64,000 nucleotides of DNA from Pusillimonas sp. UBA3987 (GTDB taxonomy: Bacteria; Pseudomonadota; Gammaproteobacteria; Burkholderiales; Burkholderiaceae_B), in the NCBI GenBank assembly GCA_002384935.1, contig DGCD01000008.1, positions 521 through 64,520 on the forward strand. The letters are read 5' to 3'. The translations under genes and the position numbers were made by a program. The notes beneath the pieces are model-generated. The model was not told the DNA's origin, did no database searches, and was given only the letters and a program-made list of their open reading frames with translations. How positions within the stretch are numbered: the first letter of the stretch is position 1; each line of letters opens with the position of its first letter. Shown piece after piece: positions 46,055-54,094 of the stretch.

Positions 46055-46510
46055 TTAAGCCATTTCGCCTTGAACATTAACGGTGATATCAGCAACGACG
46101 TCGGCGTGCAATACGACCTGCGCCGGGAACTCGCCCACAGCCTTGATCGCGCCGTCAGGCAGACGAACCTGCGACTTCTGAACGCCTTCAAAGCCGGCCT
46201 CAACCAATGCAGCGGCAATATCCATTGTGGTCACCGAACCGAACAAACGGCCATCGACACCGGCTTTTTGCGTAATGCCTAACTGGTATCCACCCAGCTT
46301 CTGGCCTACAGCTTCAGCCGCAGCCAGGCGCTCGGCCTGTTGTTTCTCCAGTTCGGCACGGCGCTCTTCAAACTCCTTGAGCGCAACTTGCGTTGCACGA
46401 CGGGCGATTTTCTGGGGAATCAGGTAATTACGGGCGTAGCCGTCACGAACACGAACGACATCACCGAGGTTACCCAGGTTACTGACTTTTTCGAGCAGAA
46501 TAACTTGCAT
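46055..46510 (-). CDS. rplI: 50S ribosomal protein L9
   Basis: Large-subunit protein at the base of the L1 stalk, 151 residues. The N-terminal RNA-binding domain MQVILLEKVSNLGNLGDVV and DGYARNYLIPQKIA are signature regions, followed by the long connecting helix (ELEKQQAERLAAAEAVGQKL) and the C-terminal domain. It is the last gene of the ribosomal operon, 15 bases after rpsR. Confidence 0.98.
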   Translation of the reverse strand: MQVILLEKVSNLGNLGDVVRVRDGYARNYLIPQKIARRATQVALKEFEERRAELEKQQAERLAAAEAVGQKLGGYQLGITQKAGVDGRLFGSVTTMDIAAALVEAGFEGVQKSQVRLPDGAIKAVGEFPAQVVLHADVVADITVNVQGEMA

Positions 46511-46525
46511 AATGATGACCTCGGA

Positions 46526-46798
46526 TTACTTGTGGTTATCGGTATAAGGCAACAAGGCCAGGAAACGCGCACGTTTGATCGCCGTGTCGAGCTGACGCTG
46601 GTAATGCGCTTTGGTACCGGTTAAGCGGGCAGGAATGATTTTGCCGTTTTCCTGAATGAAATCACGCAGCGTGTCGAGATCTTTGTAATCGATCTGTTCG
46701 GTACCCGCCACGGTAAAGCGGCAGAACTTACGACGCTTGAACAGCGGGTTCTGCTGCGAAAATTTACGTTTGTCTTTGCCTTTTTTAAAGTAAGCCAT
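46526..46798 (-). CDS. rpsR: 30S ribosomal protein S18
   Basis: Small-subunit protein that pairs with S6, 90 residues. MAYFKKGKDKRK, the C-terminal FKRRKFCRF and KIIPARLTGTKAHYQRQL are typical. The open frame continues to 46873, but the additional 25 residues are not part of S18. The 87 bases between priB and rpsR (46799-46885) hold a small GGGCG-ATT-CGCCC hairpin at 46819-46831 and no gene. Confidence 0.98.
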   Translation of the reverse strand: MAYFKKGKDKRKFSQQNPLFKRRKFCRFTVAGTEQIDYKDLDTLRDFIQENGKIIPARLTGTKAHYQRQLDTAIKRARFLALLPYTDNHK

Positions 46799-46885
46799 AA
46801 TGTGCCTCTTGAATGTTCGGGCGATTCGCCCTCGCAATTTTGTTAGGGCGTCGGCCAGCCAGCCATACGCCAAATGAATACCAGG

Positions 46886-47203
46886 TCAGACTTCAGCCGT
46901 TTTGTCGCCAGGGTAGCGTCGTGACGCCTGCTGAATATGCAGAATCAACTTGGTTGAGCCTTTTCGGGCCGGGGCCAAAAACCCCTGTGCCTGCAAAAGC
47001 GTACCCAGCGGCGTGTCCTGCAGCATTAAAGCTGTATCACCCAAAGCAACAACTGAAATCAGCATGTTGACTTGGCGATCGTGACCCGCCTCACTGACAA
47101 CCGATTGATGTTCCAGTTGCATTTCCAGAACAGGCACACCCGCCGGGGTATGACGCAGTGGTGCAATTTCAACCACACTGCCCTGCAAGGAAAAATGATT
47201 CAC
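46886..47203 (-). CDS. priB: Primosomal replication protein N (PriB)
   Basis: Single-strand DNA-binding OB-fold protein used in PriA-dependent replication restart, 105 residues. The sequence NHFSLQGSVVEIAPLRHTPAGVPV and a C-terminal FLAPARKGSTKLILHIQ are typical of the betaproteobacterial form. Its position between rpsF and rpsR is the conserved arrangement and supports the call. Confidence 0.94.
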   Translation of the reverse strand: MNHFSLQGSVVEIAPLRHTPAGVPVLEMQLEHQSVVSEAGHDRQVNMLISVVALGDTALMLQDTPLGTLLQAQGFLAPARKGSTKLILHIQQASRRYPGDKTAEV

Positions 47204-47226
47204 CTGAAACCTGACCTGCGATCCGT

Positions 47227-47604
47227 TTACTCAGCAGATGCGTCGGAAGACGTATCGCTGGTTGTTTTACGGGCCTCTTCACGCTCCACCGACTTCATCA
47301 TGACGGAAGGCTCGGTTTCGGCATTCTTTGTCTTGGTAGCCATGTGACGCAGAACGGCATCGTTGTAACGGAAAGAATGCTCGAGTTCATCGAGCGTGGG
47401 CTGATCGCACTCGATATTCATGCACACATAATGTGCCTTGACCAATTTCTGAATGGGATAGGCCAACTGACGGCGGCCCCAATCTTCCAGGCGATGAAGC
47501 TTGCCACCGTTACCGGTGACCAAAGACTGATAGCGCTCGATCATGGCGGGCACTTGCTCGCTTTGATCGGGATGCACAATAAACACTACTTCGTAGTGAC
47601 GCAT
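47227..47604 (-). CDS. rpsF: 30S ribosomal protein S6
   Basis: Small-subunit protein that binds S18 on the platform, 125 residues. MRHYEVVFIVHPDQSEQVPAM and GGKLHRLEDWGRRQLAYPIQKL are signature segments. The acidic and Ser-rich C-terminal tail extends beyond the core, as is usual for this protein. An AAGGAG ribosome-binding site lies a few bases before the ATG. It is the first gene of the rpsF-priB-rpsR-rplI operon. Confidence 0.98.
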   Translation of the reverse strand: MRHYEVVFIVHPDQSEQVPAMIERYQSLVTGNGGKLHRLEDWGRRQLAYPIQKLVKAHYVCMNIECDQPTLDELEHSFRYNDAVLRHMATKTKNAETEPSVMMKSVEREEARKTTSDTSSDASAE

Positions 47605-47626
47605 ACAATTTACTCCTTGAGGATGG

Positions 47627-47653
47627 CTTTCACAGGCACCCTGCCTGTGAAAG
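47627..47653 (-). promoter_or_regulatory. Long hairpin in the rpsF leader
   Basis: CTTTCACAGGCA and TGCCTGTGAAAG form a perfect 12-bp stem with a 3-base loop, ending 22 bases before the rpsF start. There is no T-run. In many bacteria an S6:S18 complex binds the rpsF leader to control the operon, so this stem is a candidate for that control. I could not confirm the bulged motif described for that element. Confidence 0.6.
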
Positions 47654-47714
47654 GGTCAGCCCGCCGGCAAGCAACAGACCTGGCTGTGCCGCTCGATCGA
47701 GCAAGAAACCGCCT

Positions 47715-47744
47715 ATCATAGCATAAAAATAGAAAATGCTTGAA
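47715..47744 (-). promoter_or_regulatory. Predicted promoter for rpsF
   Basis: On the minus strand TATGAT (47720-47715) forms a -10, with a weak -35-like TTCAAG (47744-47739) at an 18-base spacing, in an AT-rich stretch just downstream of folE2. Transcription would start near 47708 and give a leader of about 105 bases containing the hairpin above. Confidence 0.5.
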
Positions 47745-47747
47745 AAA

Positions 47748-48548
47748 TCAGCCTTCTACCACGGCATAGGCGGAGTGATTGTGAATGGACTCGAAATTCT
47801 CCGCTTCAACACGAAAACGCTGTACATCAGGCAATGCCTGCAATTGAACCGCAACGTCACGGACGAGATCTTCGACAAACTTGGGGTTTTCATAGGCACG
47901 CTCGGTAACGAATTTCTCGTCACCACGCTTCAATAGCCCCCACAACTCACACGACGCTTGCTGCTCGACGCGCTGAATGATGTCATCCACGTTTATGAGA
48001 CCGACCTCGTCGTAAACGACATCGACTGTCACGTGGGAACGCTGATTATGAGCGCCATATTGCGATATGGCCTTGGAACAAGGACACAAACTGGTCACGG
48101 GCACTTGAACCGTCAGGTAGAACTGGACGTCGTCGCCGGTTGCAACGGCTTTCCAGGTGACCTCGTAGTCCATCAGGCTTTCAACTTCAGAAACCGGCGC
48201 CACTTTTTTCATGAAGTAGGGAAAGCGCGCACAGATATCGCCCTTTTCGGCATTGAGCAAGGGCAGCATTTCCTGCGCCATTTCGCAAAACAAAGCCGGT
48301 GTCATGGCGGTTGTACGGTATTGCTCAAGCAAAGCAACGAAACGCGACATGTGCGTGCCTTTTTCTTGAGCGGGCAGCGCAACAGTGAGCTCCCATTGGG
48401 CTACGGTGGGCAAAGCCGAGTCGGCTGCCTGGACCAGCATGGGATGACGAACACCGCGCACTCCAACGCGCTGAATAGGCATGCTTCGGGTATCAGCCGA
48501 GCTTTGGACATCTGGCATCGACGTTGCGGAATCTGTTATTGAGTTCAT
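47748..48548 (-). CDS. folE2: GTP cyclohydrolase I type 2 (FolE2)
   Basis: Converts GTP to dihydroneopterin triphosphate, the first step of folate synthesis. This is the type IB enzyme, unrelated in length to FolE. The length is 266. Landmarks are MPDVQSSADTR near the start, GTHMSRFVALLEQY near residue 65, the metal Cys region VPVTSLCPCSKAISQYGAHNQRS near 150, and the C-terminal ESIHNHSAYAVVEG. Type IB enzymes can use metals other than zinc and are often expressed under zinc limitation. I did not recognise a Zur box in 48549-48666. That gap holds only a short ACCCG-AAAC-CGGGT stem near the gene. Confidence 0.93.
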   Translation of the reverse strand: MNSITDSATSMPDVQSSADTRSMPIQRVGVRGVRHPMLVQAADSALPTVAQWELTVALPAQEKGTHMSRFVALLEQYRTTAMTPALFCEMAQEMLPLLNAEKGDICARFPYFMKKVAPVSEVESLMDYEVTWKAVATGDDVQFYLTVQVPVTSLCPCSKAISQYGAHNQRSHVTVDVVYDEVGLINVDDIIQRVEQQASCELWGLLKRGDEKFVTERAYENPKFVEDLVRDVAVQLQALPDVQRFRVEAENFESIHNHSAYAVVEG

Positions 48549-48666
48549 AATTCAACCTGTATTGACCCGAAACCGGGTGTGTGTTTAGTGAATCTGACCT
48601 TCATTATGGACCAGTTCGCCAAATATCGGCATAAAACCGCACAAATTATCAGGGAATGAGCCCCGA

Positions 48667-50556
48667 TTAACGTGACACGACTTTGTCCTGGACAGAAAAA
48701 ATATCCGCAAAGCGCGTCCGGATACGGGCCTCGATGCCGGAAGCGTCCAGACCGTGCTGTTTCAGTAGTGTAGGCTGATCACCGTGATCGATAAACGCGT
48801 CGGGCAAACCCAATTGAAGAACGGGACACAAGACTCCTTGTGAACCGAAAAACTCGGTCACCGCACTACCTGCCCCACCCATGACAGCACCCTCTTCAAC
48901 CGTGACAAACGCATCATGTGTCGTCACGAGTTCATTCAAAAGATCCGCATCAAGTGGTTTTACAAACCGCATATCAACCACTGTCGCGTTCAAGGCATCC
49001 CCGGCGGCGAGTGCCGCTTGAGTCAGGGTACCAAAACCCAATATGGCTAATCGCCGGCCTTTGCGCAAAACATTGGCCTTGCCGAGCTCAACCGTATCAA
49101 ACCCCGCGGTGACCTGAGCACCGCAACCGGCGCCCCGCGGATACCGAACCGACGCAGGCCCGTTATATTCGTAACAGGTGTTCAGCAGCAAGCGTGCCTC
49201 GTTTTCGTCGGATGGCGTGGTCACCACCATATTTGGGATACAACGCAAATATGCAATATCGTAGTTACCGGCGTGAGTCGCACCATCGGCCCCAACCAGC
49301 CCGGCACGGTCGAGCGCAAACGTCACATCAAGGTTTTGCAAGGCAACATCGTGGATAAGCTGGTCGTAGCCACGCTGAAGGAATGTTGAATAAATAGCCA
49401 GGACAGGCTTCAATCCTTCGCATGCCAACCCTGCCGCAAAAGTCACGGCGTGCTGCTCGGCAATACCCACATCAAAGTAACGGCGCGGGAAACGGTGATG
49501 AAACTCAACCATTCCACTACCTTCGCGCATGGCGGGAGTAATACCAACCAGGCGGGAGTCCTGCTCGGCAAGATCGCACAACCACTGGCCAAAAACCTGT
49601 GTAAACGTGACTTTGGCCGGCTTCGAAGGCTTCTGCACCCCGACGGAAGGATCGAACTTGCCGGGCCCATGATAAAGAACGGGGTCGGCCTCCGCCAGTT
49701 TGTACCCCTGACCCTTGCGAGTTACGACGTGAAGAAACTGCAATCCCCCGAGAGACCTCAAGTTTTCAAGTGTGGGCAACAGCGAGTCGAGATCATGCCC
49801 GTCGATCGGGCCGACATAATTGAACCCCAGCTCTTCAAACAGCGTGGCCGGCGAGACCAGCCCTTTTGCATGTCCTTCCACCCTGCGGGCCAGTTCAAGC
49901 ACTGGCGGTACGTGCTGCAACACTGCACGCCCCATATTCTTTGCAGTGGCATAGAAACGACCGGACATTAACCGCGCAAAATATCGATTCAAAGCGCCCA
50001 CAGGCGGAGAAATCGACATATCGTTATCGTTAAGGACCACCAGCATATTGATGTCGGGCGTTACCCCGGCGTTATTGAGCGCTTCAAACGCCATGCCCGC
50101 CGTCATTGCGCCGTCACCGATAACCGCAATATGCTGGCGCTCTTTCCTGCCCAGGTTGCGCGAGGCAACCGCCATACCCAGAACAGCGGAAATCGATGTC
50201 GACGAATGGGCAGTGCCAAACGCATCGAACGCCGATTCGCTACGCTTGGGAAAGCCCGACAGGCCGTCCAGTTGGCGCAAAGTCCCCATCGCCTCGCGTC
50301 GCCCCGTTAGAATCTTATGTGGATACGACTGATGCCCGACATCCCAGACCAGGCGATCGTCGGGCGTGTTGAACACGTAATGCAACGCCACGGTTAACTC
50401 AACCGTACCCAGGTTGGATGACAAATGGCCACCGGTTCTGGATACGGACTCAAGAATGAATGCGCGCAACTGATCGGCGACTTGTTCAAGCTGGTCACGA
50501 TCCAGAGCCCGCAAATCGGGCGGAGAATTGATTTGTTCTAAATTGGGATTCGGCAT
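48667..50556 (-). CDS. dxs: 1-deoxy-D-xylulose-5-phosphate synthase
   Basis: Thiamine diphosphate enzyme that joins pyruvate and glyceraldehyde-3-phosphate, the first step of the MEP isoprenoid pathway. The protein is about 629 residues. The TPP/Mg motif is GDGAMTAGMAFEALNNAG near residue 145. The pyrimidine domain has DVGIAEQHAVTFAAGLA near 365, and the C-terminal domain runs from about 490. The frame starts with TTG at 50568; ATG 50556 (MPNPNLEQINSPPDL) is preferred. It lies 75 bases after ispA in the xseB-ispA-dxs unit. Confidence 0.97.
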   Translation of the reverse strand: MPNPNLEQINSPPDLRALDRDQLEQVADQLRAFILESVSRTGGHLSSNLGTVELTVALHYVFNTPDDRLVWDVGHQSYPHKILTGRREAMGTLRQLDGLSGFPKRSESAFDAFGTAHSSTSISAVLGMAVASRNLGRKERQHIAVIGDGAMTAGMAFEALNNAGVTPDINMLVVLNDNDMSISPPVGALNRYFARLMSGRFYATAKNMGRAVLQHVPPVLELARRVEGHAKGLVSPATLFEELGFNYVGPIDGHDLDSLLPTLENLRSLGGLQFLHVVTRKGQGYKLAEADPVLYHGPGKFDPSVGVQKPSKPAKVTFTQVFGQWLCDLAEQDSRLVGITPAMREGSGMVEFHHRFPRRYFDVGIAEQHAVTFAAGLACEGLKPVLAIYSTFLQRGYDQLIHDVALQNLDVTFALDRAGLVGADGATHAGNYDIAYLRCIPNMVVTTPSDENEARLLLNTCYEYNGPASVRYPRGAGCGAQVTAGFDTVELGKANVLRKGRRLAILGFGTLTQAALAAGDALNATVVDMRFVKPLDADLLNELVTTHDAFVTVEEGAVMGGAGSAVTEFFGSQGVLCPVLQLGLPDAFIDHGDQPTLLKQHGLDASGIEARIRTRFADIFSVQDKVVSR

Positions 50557-50631
50557 ACAAAAGTTCAAAAAGGCGTTTCACGCCACAGGCATAAGCCTTA
50601 TTTTAGTTGACTTGCACGGCACGGGGGCAAC

Positions 50632-51552
50632 TTAATGCCGGCGCCCGACAATGTAATCGGCAATTTCACCCAAACGCTGACTCGCAGGCCCCAGGGGTCT
50701 TAGCGCTTCGTGCGCTGCCTCGCACAATTGTGCCAGCAACGAGCGCGCACCTTCAACGCCCAACAAGGATACATAAGTGGGCTTGTTGCCGGCCTCATCC
50801 TTGCCGGCTGTTTTTCCAAGCGTTTGAGTGTCGGCAGTCACGTCGAGAATATCGTCGGCGACCTGAAACGCCAAACCGACGGCATCGCAATATGCCTCCA
50901 ACCCTTCGCGCGTTGTCGAACCGGCGCCCACGACCACGCCTCCCATGAGCACACTGGCCTGTAGCATGGCACCTGTCTTCATGCCGTGCATGGTCTGCAA
51001 GGCGTCCTGGCTTAACGCCAGACCAACGCTGGCGCAATCAATTGCCTGCCCGCCAGCCATACCCTGGCTGCCGGCAGCACGCGCCAGGACATCGATTGAC
51101 TGCACTGTCAACGCGGGGGCAACCGGCATTTGCGCCAACAGTTCGAATGCAAGGGGCTGCAACGCATCACCCGCCAACATCGCGGTCGCCTCGTCGAACT
51201 GACGGTGCACTGTTGGCCTGCCACGACGTAAATCGTCGTTGTCCATGCAAGGCAGGTCATCATGAACCAGGGAATAAGCGTGAATCAACTCGACGGCCGC
51301 AGCCGCCAGATCGAGCGCCTTAGACTGGGCAGACGACAATGCAGTACCTTGATGATGCGCCGATGCCTCCCCGGCCGCATACACCAGCGCCGCCCGCACA
51401 CGCTTGCCACCACCCATTACGGCATAGCGCATGGCCTCGTGCAAATGTTCCGGTTCGTCGGTCGCGTCCGGCATGGCATCGTCAAGCACATTTTCGATGC
51501 GCACCACCACGTCGGCCAGCCATTGCTCGAACGGTACGGTTGCGTTGGTCAT
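50632..51552 (-). CDS. ispA: Farnesyl diphosphate synthase
   Basis: Short-chain isoprenyl diphosphate synthase making C15 farnesyl diphosphate. The first Asp-rich motif is DDLPCMDNDDLRRG near residue 98 and the second is DDILDVTAD near 237. The size of 306 and the residues before the first motif (IHAYSLVH) fit IspA. The start overlaps xseB in ATGA (51549-51552). The product feeds the hpnCDE squalene route as well as quinone and undecaprenyl synthesis. Confidence 0.95.
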   Translation of the reverse strand: MTNATVPFEQWLADVVVRIENVLDDAMPDATDEPEHLHEAMRYAVMGGGKRVRAALVYAAGEASAHHQGTALSSAQSKALDLAAAAVELIHAYSLVHDDLPCMDNDDLRRGRPTVHRQFDEATAMLAGDALQPLAFELLAQMPVAPALTVQSIDVLARAAGSQGMAGGQAIDCASVGLALSQDALQTMHGMKTGAMLQASVLMGGVVVGAGSTTREGLEAYCDAVGLAFQVADDILDVTADTQTLGKTAGKDEAGNKPTYVSLLGVEGARSLLAQLCEAAHEALRPLGPASQRLGEIADYIVGRRH

Positions 51553-51833
51553 GACTGGCTGTCATCCGTTGTTTCGTCTGCGTCAAGCGGCTTTAGCAGA
51601 TTACCCTGCAATACCTTGACCTGCTGTTCAGCCGCATCCAGCAAGCTTTGACAACGTTTTGACAGCGCCACTCCCCGTTCGTAAGCCGCCAGGGATTGCT
51701 CCAACGGCATTTCGCCGTCTTCCATTTTTGCCACCAGCGTTTCGAGCTGTGCCAGCGCCGTTTCAAAATCCTCAGGCAAAGGCGCCGTGTCCTTTGATTT
51801 CGGTTCCGACGAGGTCTTTTGCTTATCAGCCAT
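51549..51833 (-). CDS. xseB: Exodeoxyribonuclease VII small subunit
   Basis: Small partner of XseA in single-strand DNA degradation, 94 residues. The conserved helical core is LPEDFETALAQLETLVAKMEDGEMPLEQSLAAYERGVALSKRC. It is preceded by a charged, low-complexity N-terminus and followed by a longer acidic tail. The xseB-ispA-dxs order is widely conserved. xseA is not in the window. Confidence 0.95.
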   Translation of the reverse strand: MADKQKTSSEPKSKDTAPLPEDFETALAQLETLVAKMEDGEMPLEQSLAAYERGVALSKRCQSLLDAAEQQVKVLQGNLLKPLDADETTDDSQS

Positions 51834-51867
51834 TCATCTATTCCAATACTTTTTGCCTTTGGGGATT

Positions 51868-51895
51868 GTACGAAATCATACGGACTTCGTACGAA
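51868..51895. promoter_or_regulatory. Inverted repeat between xseB and the Rieske oxygenase gene (site 1)
   Basis: GTACGAA (51868-51874) and TTCGTAC (51886-51892) are a perfect inverted repeat with an 11-base spacer. The right arm also lies in a perfect 10-base palindrome TTCGTACGAA (51886-51895). The position suits an operator acting on either divergent gene. The cognate regulator is not identified. Confidence 0.45.
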
Positions 51896-51910
51896 ACGCG
51901 CTCCGAGGCC

Positions 51911-51958
51911 TTGTTTTATAAGATAAAAATTAGGGTACAATTAACTTTTATATTGTAC
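51911..51958 (+). promoter_or_regulatory. Possible promoter with overlapping inverted repeat (site 2)
   Basis: A -35-like TTGTTT (51911-51916) and a -10-like TACAAT (51936-51941) lie 19 bases apart. GTACAAT (51935-51941) and ATTGTAC (51952-51958) form a perfect 7-base inverted repeat with a 10-base spacer. One arm covers the -10 and the other would cover the transcription start. This layout suits a repressor operator. Confidence 0.45.
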
Positions 51959-51965
51959 TGAACGC

Positions 51966-51987
51966 ATCGGCCAGTCCGATTTTTTTT
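51966..51987 (+). terminator. Terminator-like hairpin 1 in the oxygenase leader
   Basis: ATCGG (51966-51970) and CCGAT (51976-51980) pair with a 5-base loop and are followed directly by seven T residues (51981-51987). The stem is short, but the layout is that of an intrinsic terminator on the plus strand. Confidence 0.5.
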
Positions 51988-52000
51988 CTTCGCACCAGTG

Positions 52001-52032
52001 CCCGTTACGGTCTACGCCGCCACGGGTTTTTT
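52001..52032 (+). terminator. Terminator-like hairpin 2 in the oxygenase leader
   Basis: CCCGT (52001-52005) pairs with ACGGG (52022-52026). An inner CGG/CCG stem (52008-52010 with 52017-52019) sits inside a small internal loop. Six T residues follow at 52027-52032. It lies 32 bases before the oxygenase start, so it could attenuate transcription into the gene or end a small RNA. Confidence 0.55.
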
Positions 52033-52064
52033 GTTGAACTGGTATCAACCAAGCGGGGGGAATC

Positions 52065-53207
52065 ATGACCGATATAGGTCGTGAAGCGCAATTCACGCTG
52101 GCACAATCTCAATTACCCGTCGAAAACTATTTCGACGAAAAAACGTTTGAACTTGAAAAAAGCCGCATTTTTGGCAACTCAGCAATCTATGTAGGCCATG
52201 AGAAGCTCGTCCCGGAACGTGGCGACTGGTATGCCCTTGCCCATGAAAAAAACGGACGGGCATTGGTGCGCTCGGCTGCGGGCGTCGAGCTTATGTCGAA
52301 TATCTGCCGGCACCGGCAGGCAGTTATGCTGGGCTTCGACACTGAGCATCCTCAAGGACACCAGGCCAGGCAAGGAAACCTGAAGGAAACGGGCGGGAAT
52401 ATTGTCTGCCCGATTCACCGCTGGACATACAGCCAAAACGGCCAGTTGCTGGGGGCGCCACAGTTCCCGGAAACACCCTGCATGAACCTGCAAACATTTC
52501 CATTGCAGAACTGCCATGGGCTTTTGTTTGAAGGGCCACGCGACCCGGCGGCCGACATGGCAAAACTGTTTTCCCGCCCGGAATTCGATTTCTCCGACTA
52601 CGTGCTCGACCGGGTGGAAGTCCATCGCTGCAACTATAACTGGAAGACCTTTATTGAAGTCTATCTGGAAGACTATCATGTGGGACCTTTCCACCCGGGC
52701 CTGGGTCGGTTCGTTACCTGCGAAGACCTGAGCTGGGAATTTGGCGACTGGTACAGCCTGCAACAGGTTGGCGTTCACAATGCGCTGGCGCAACCCGGGT
52801 CACAAACATACAAGCGCTGGCACGACAACCTGCTAAGTTTCCGCGAAGGGGAAACACCCGACTTCGGCGCAGTATGGGTTACTTATTTTCCCACTCACAT
52901 GATTGAGTTATACCCTCATGTATTGGTGCTTTCGACTTTGCATCCGGTCAGTCCGCAGGAAACTGTCAATATTGTCGAGTTTTACTACCCTGAAGAGATT
53001 GCTGCTTTCGAGCGCGACTTCGTCCAGGCCCAACAGGCTGCATATATGGAAACGGCTGTTGAAGACGATGAAATTGCCGAGCGCATGGACGCAGGCCGAC
53101 GTGCCTTAATGGAACGTGGCGCTAATGAAACCGGACCTTATCAATCTCCCATGGAAGACGGCATGCTGCACTTCCATGAGTGGTATCGTCGCTTAATGAA
53201 AGCCTAA
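52065..53207 (+). CDS. Rieske-type aromatic ring-hydroxylating oxygenase alpha subunit
   Basis: Oxygenase component of 380 residues. The N-terminal Rieske [2Fe-2S] site has NICRHRQAVML near residue 84 and VCPIHRWTYSQNG near 115, giving the C-x-H...C-x2-H ligands. The mononuclear iron region has NWKTFIEVYLEDYHVGPFHPGLG near 192, with the bridging Asp and both His. This is a complete catalytic layout. The substrate is unknown: no ferredoxin, reductase or beta subunit genes are nearby, so a partner elsewhere is needed. A GGGGGGA ribosome-binding site lies close to the ATG. The leader is unusual (see the hairpins above). Confidence 0.87.
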   Translation: MTDIGREAQFTLAQSQLPVENYFDEKTFELEKSRIFGNSAIYVGHEKLVPERGDWYALAHEKNGRALVRSAAGVELMSNICRHRQAVMLGFDTEHPQGHQARQGNLKETGGNIVCPIHRWTYSQNGQLLGAPQFPETPCMNLQTFPLQNCHGLLFEGPRDPAADMAKLFSRPEFDFSDYVLDRVEVHRCNYNWKTFIEVYLEDYHVGPFHPGLGRFVTCEDLSWEFGDWYSLQQVGVHNALAQPGSQTYKRWHDNLLSFREGETPDFGAVWVTYFPTHMIELYPHVLVLSTLHPVSPQETVNIVEFYYPEEIAAFERDFVQAQQAAYMETAVEDDEIAERMDAGRRALMERGANETGPYQSPMEDGMLHFHEWYRRLMKA

Positions 53208-53221
53208 GTTCCGAGTAAAGG

Positions 53222-54082
53222 CTAATTGCCTGTCGCAATGGGGCGAGTGCTGTCGCTGCACCACTCGCTCCATGAACCTGGGTATAAAACCGACCCTTCC
53301 AGCCCGGCAATTTCCATAGCCAGCAGGTTGTGACAAGCAGTAATACCCGAGCCACACTGGTGAACAACTTCCTCGGGCCGGATATGACCCAGCACTTGAG
53401 TAAATGACTCATGCAGAGCCTGCGGCGATTGGAAACGCCCTTTTTCATCCAGGTTCAATGTATTGGGGCGATTCAAGGCGCCTGGAATATGACCCGCCAC
53501 CGGGTCCATGGGTTCTACGTCACCCCGAAAACGGTTTTCCGCGCGTGCGTCAAGCACGGTAAAGCGTGGTGCTTGTATATTACGCAAAACCTCATCGCAA
53601 CTGACTGTAGGCATCGCCGGATGCAATCGTTTCTCCGTGTGCTCGGAGGTACTCGAAGGCGCAGGGCCGGGCACCTCGACACTGACGGCACCGCCTTGCT
53701 CCTGCCATGCCTGCCATCCGCCATCCAGCACCGCAACATTTGAGTGACCTATCCAGCGCAACATCCACCATAAATGTGCAGCAAACATGCTGTTGCCGGC
53801 GTCGTAAACAACCACCTGCACTCCCTCGCGCACGCCATAACTTTGCATCAGTGTCGCAAACGCATTGAGCGGTGGTAGCGGGTGACGGCCGTTTTTGCCG
53901 GTTTTGGGTGCACTTAAATCGGCCTCATGGTCAAGAAAAAATGCACCGGGTATATGGCCCGACTCGTAGGCACGGCGCCCCGCACCGTGATCTGCCAGGT
54001 CGTGCCGGACATCGAATACAAGCGTGTTGCTGTCATCCAGCAAAGACCTTAATTGATCGACACTTACCAGTAATTTATACAC
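53222..54082 (-). CDS. sseA: 3-mercaptopyruvate sulfurtransferase SseA
   Basis: Two-domain rhodanese of 286 residues transferring sulfane sulfur. The N-terminal inactive rhodanese domain starts VSVDQLRSLLDDSNTLVFDVRHDL. The catalytic domain has the active-site loop HQCGSGITACHNLLAM near residue 240. CGSGxTA marks mercaptopyruvate specificity, in contrast to the CRKGVT type of thiosulfate enzymes. The start is GTG at 54082 with GAGG upstream. It follows the DMT exporter by 12 bases and converges on the oxygenase gene with 14 bases between. Confidence 0.92.
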   Translation of the reverse strand: MYKLLVSVDQLRSLLDDSNTLVFDVRHDLADHGAGRRAYESGHIPGAFFLDHEADLSAPKTGKNGRHPLPPLNAFATLMQSYGVREGVQVVVYDAGNSMFAAHLWWMLRWIGHSNVAVLDGGWQAWQEQGGAVSVEVPGPAPSSTSEHTEKRLHPAMPTVSCDEVLRNIQAPRFTVLDARAENRFRGDVEPMDPVAGHIPGALNRPNTLNLDEKGRFQSPQALHESFTQVLGHIRPEEVVHQCGSGITACHNLLAMEIAGLEGSVLYPGSWSEWCSDSTRPIATGN

Positions 54083-54094
54083 ATTAACCTCTCG

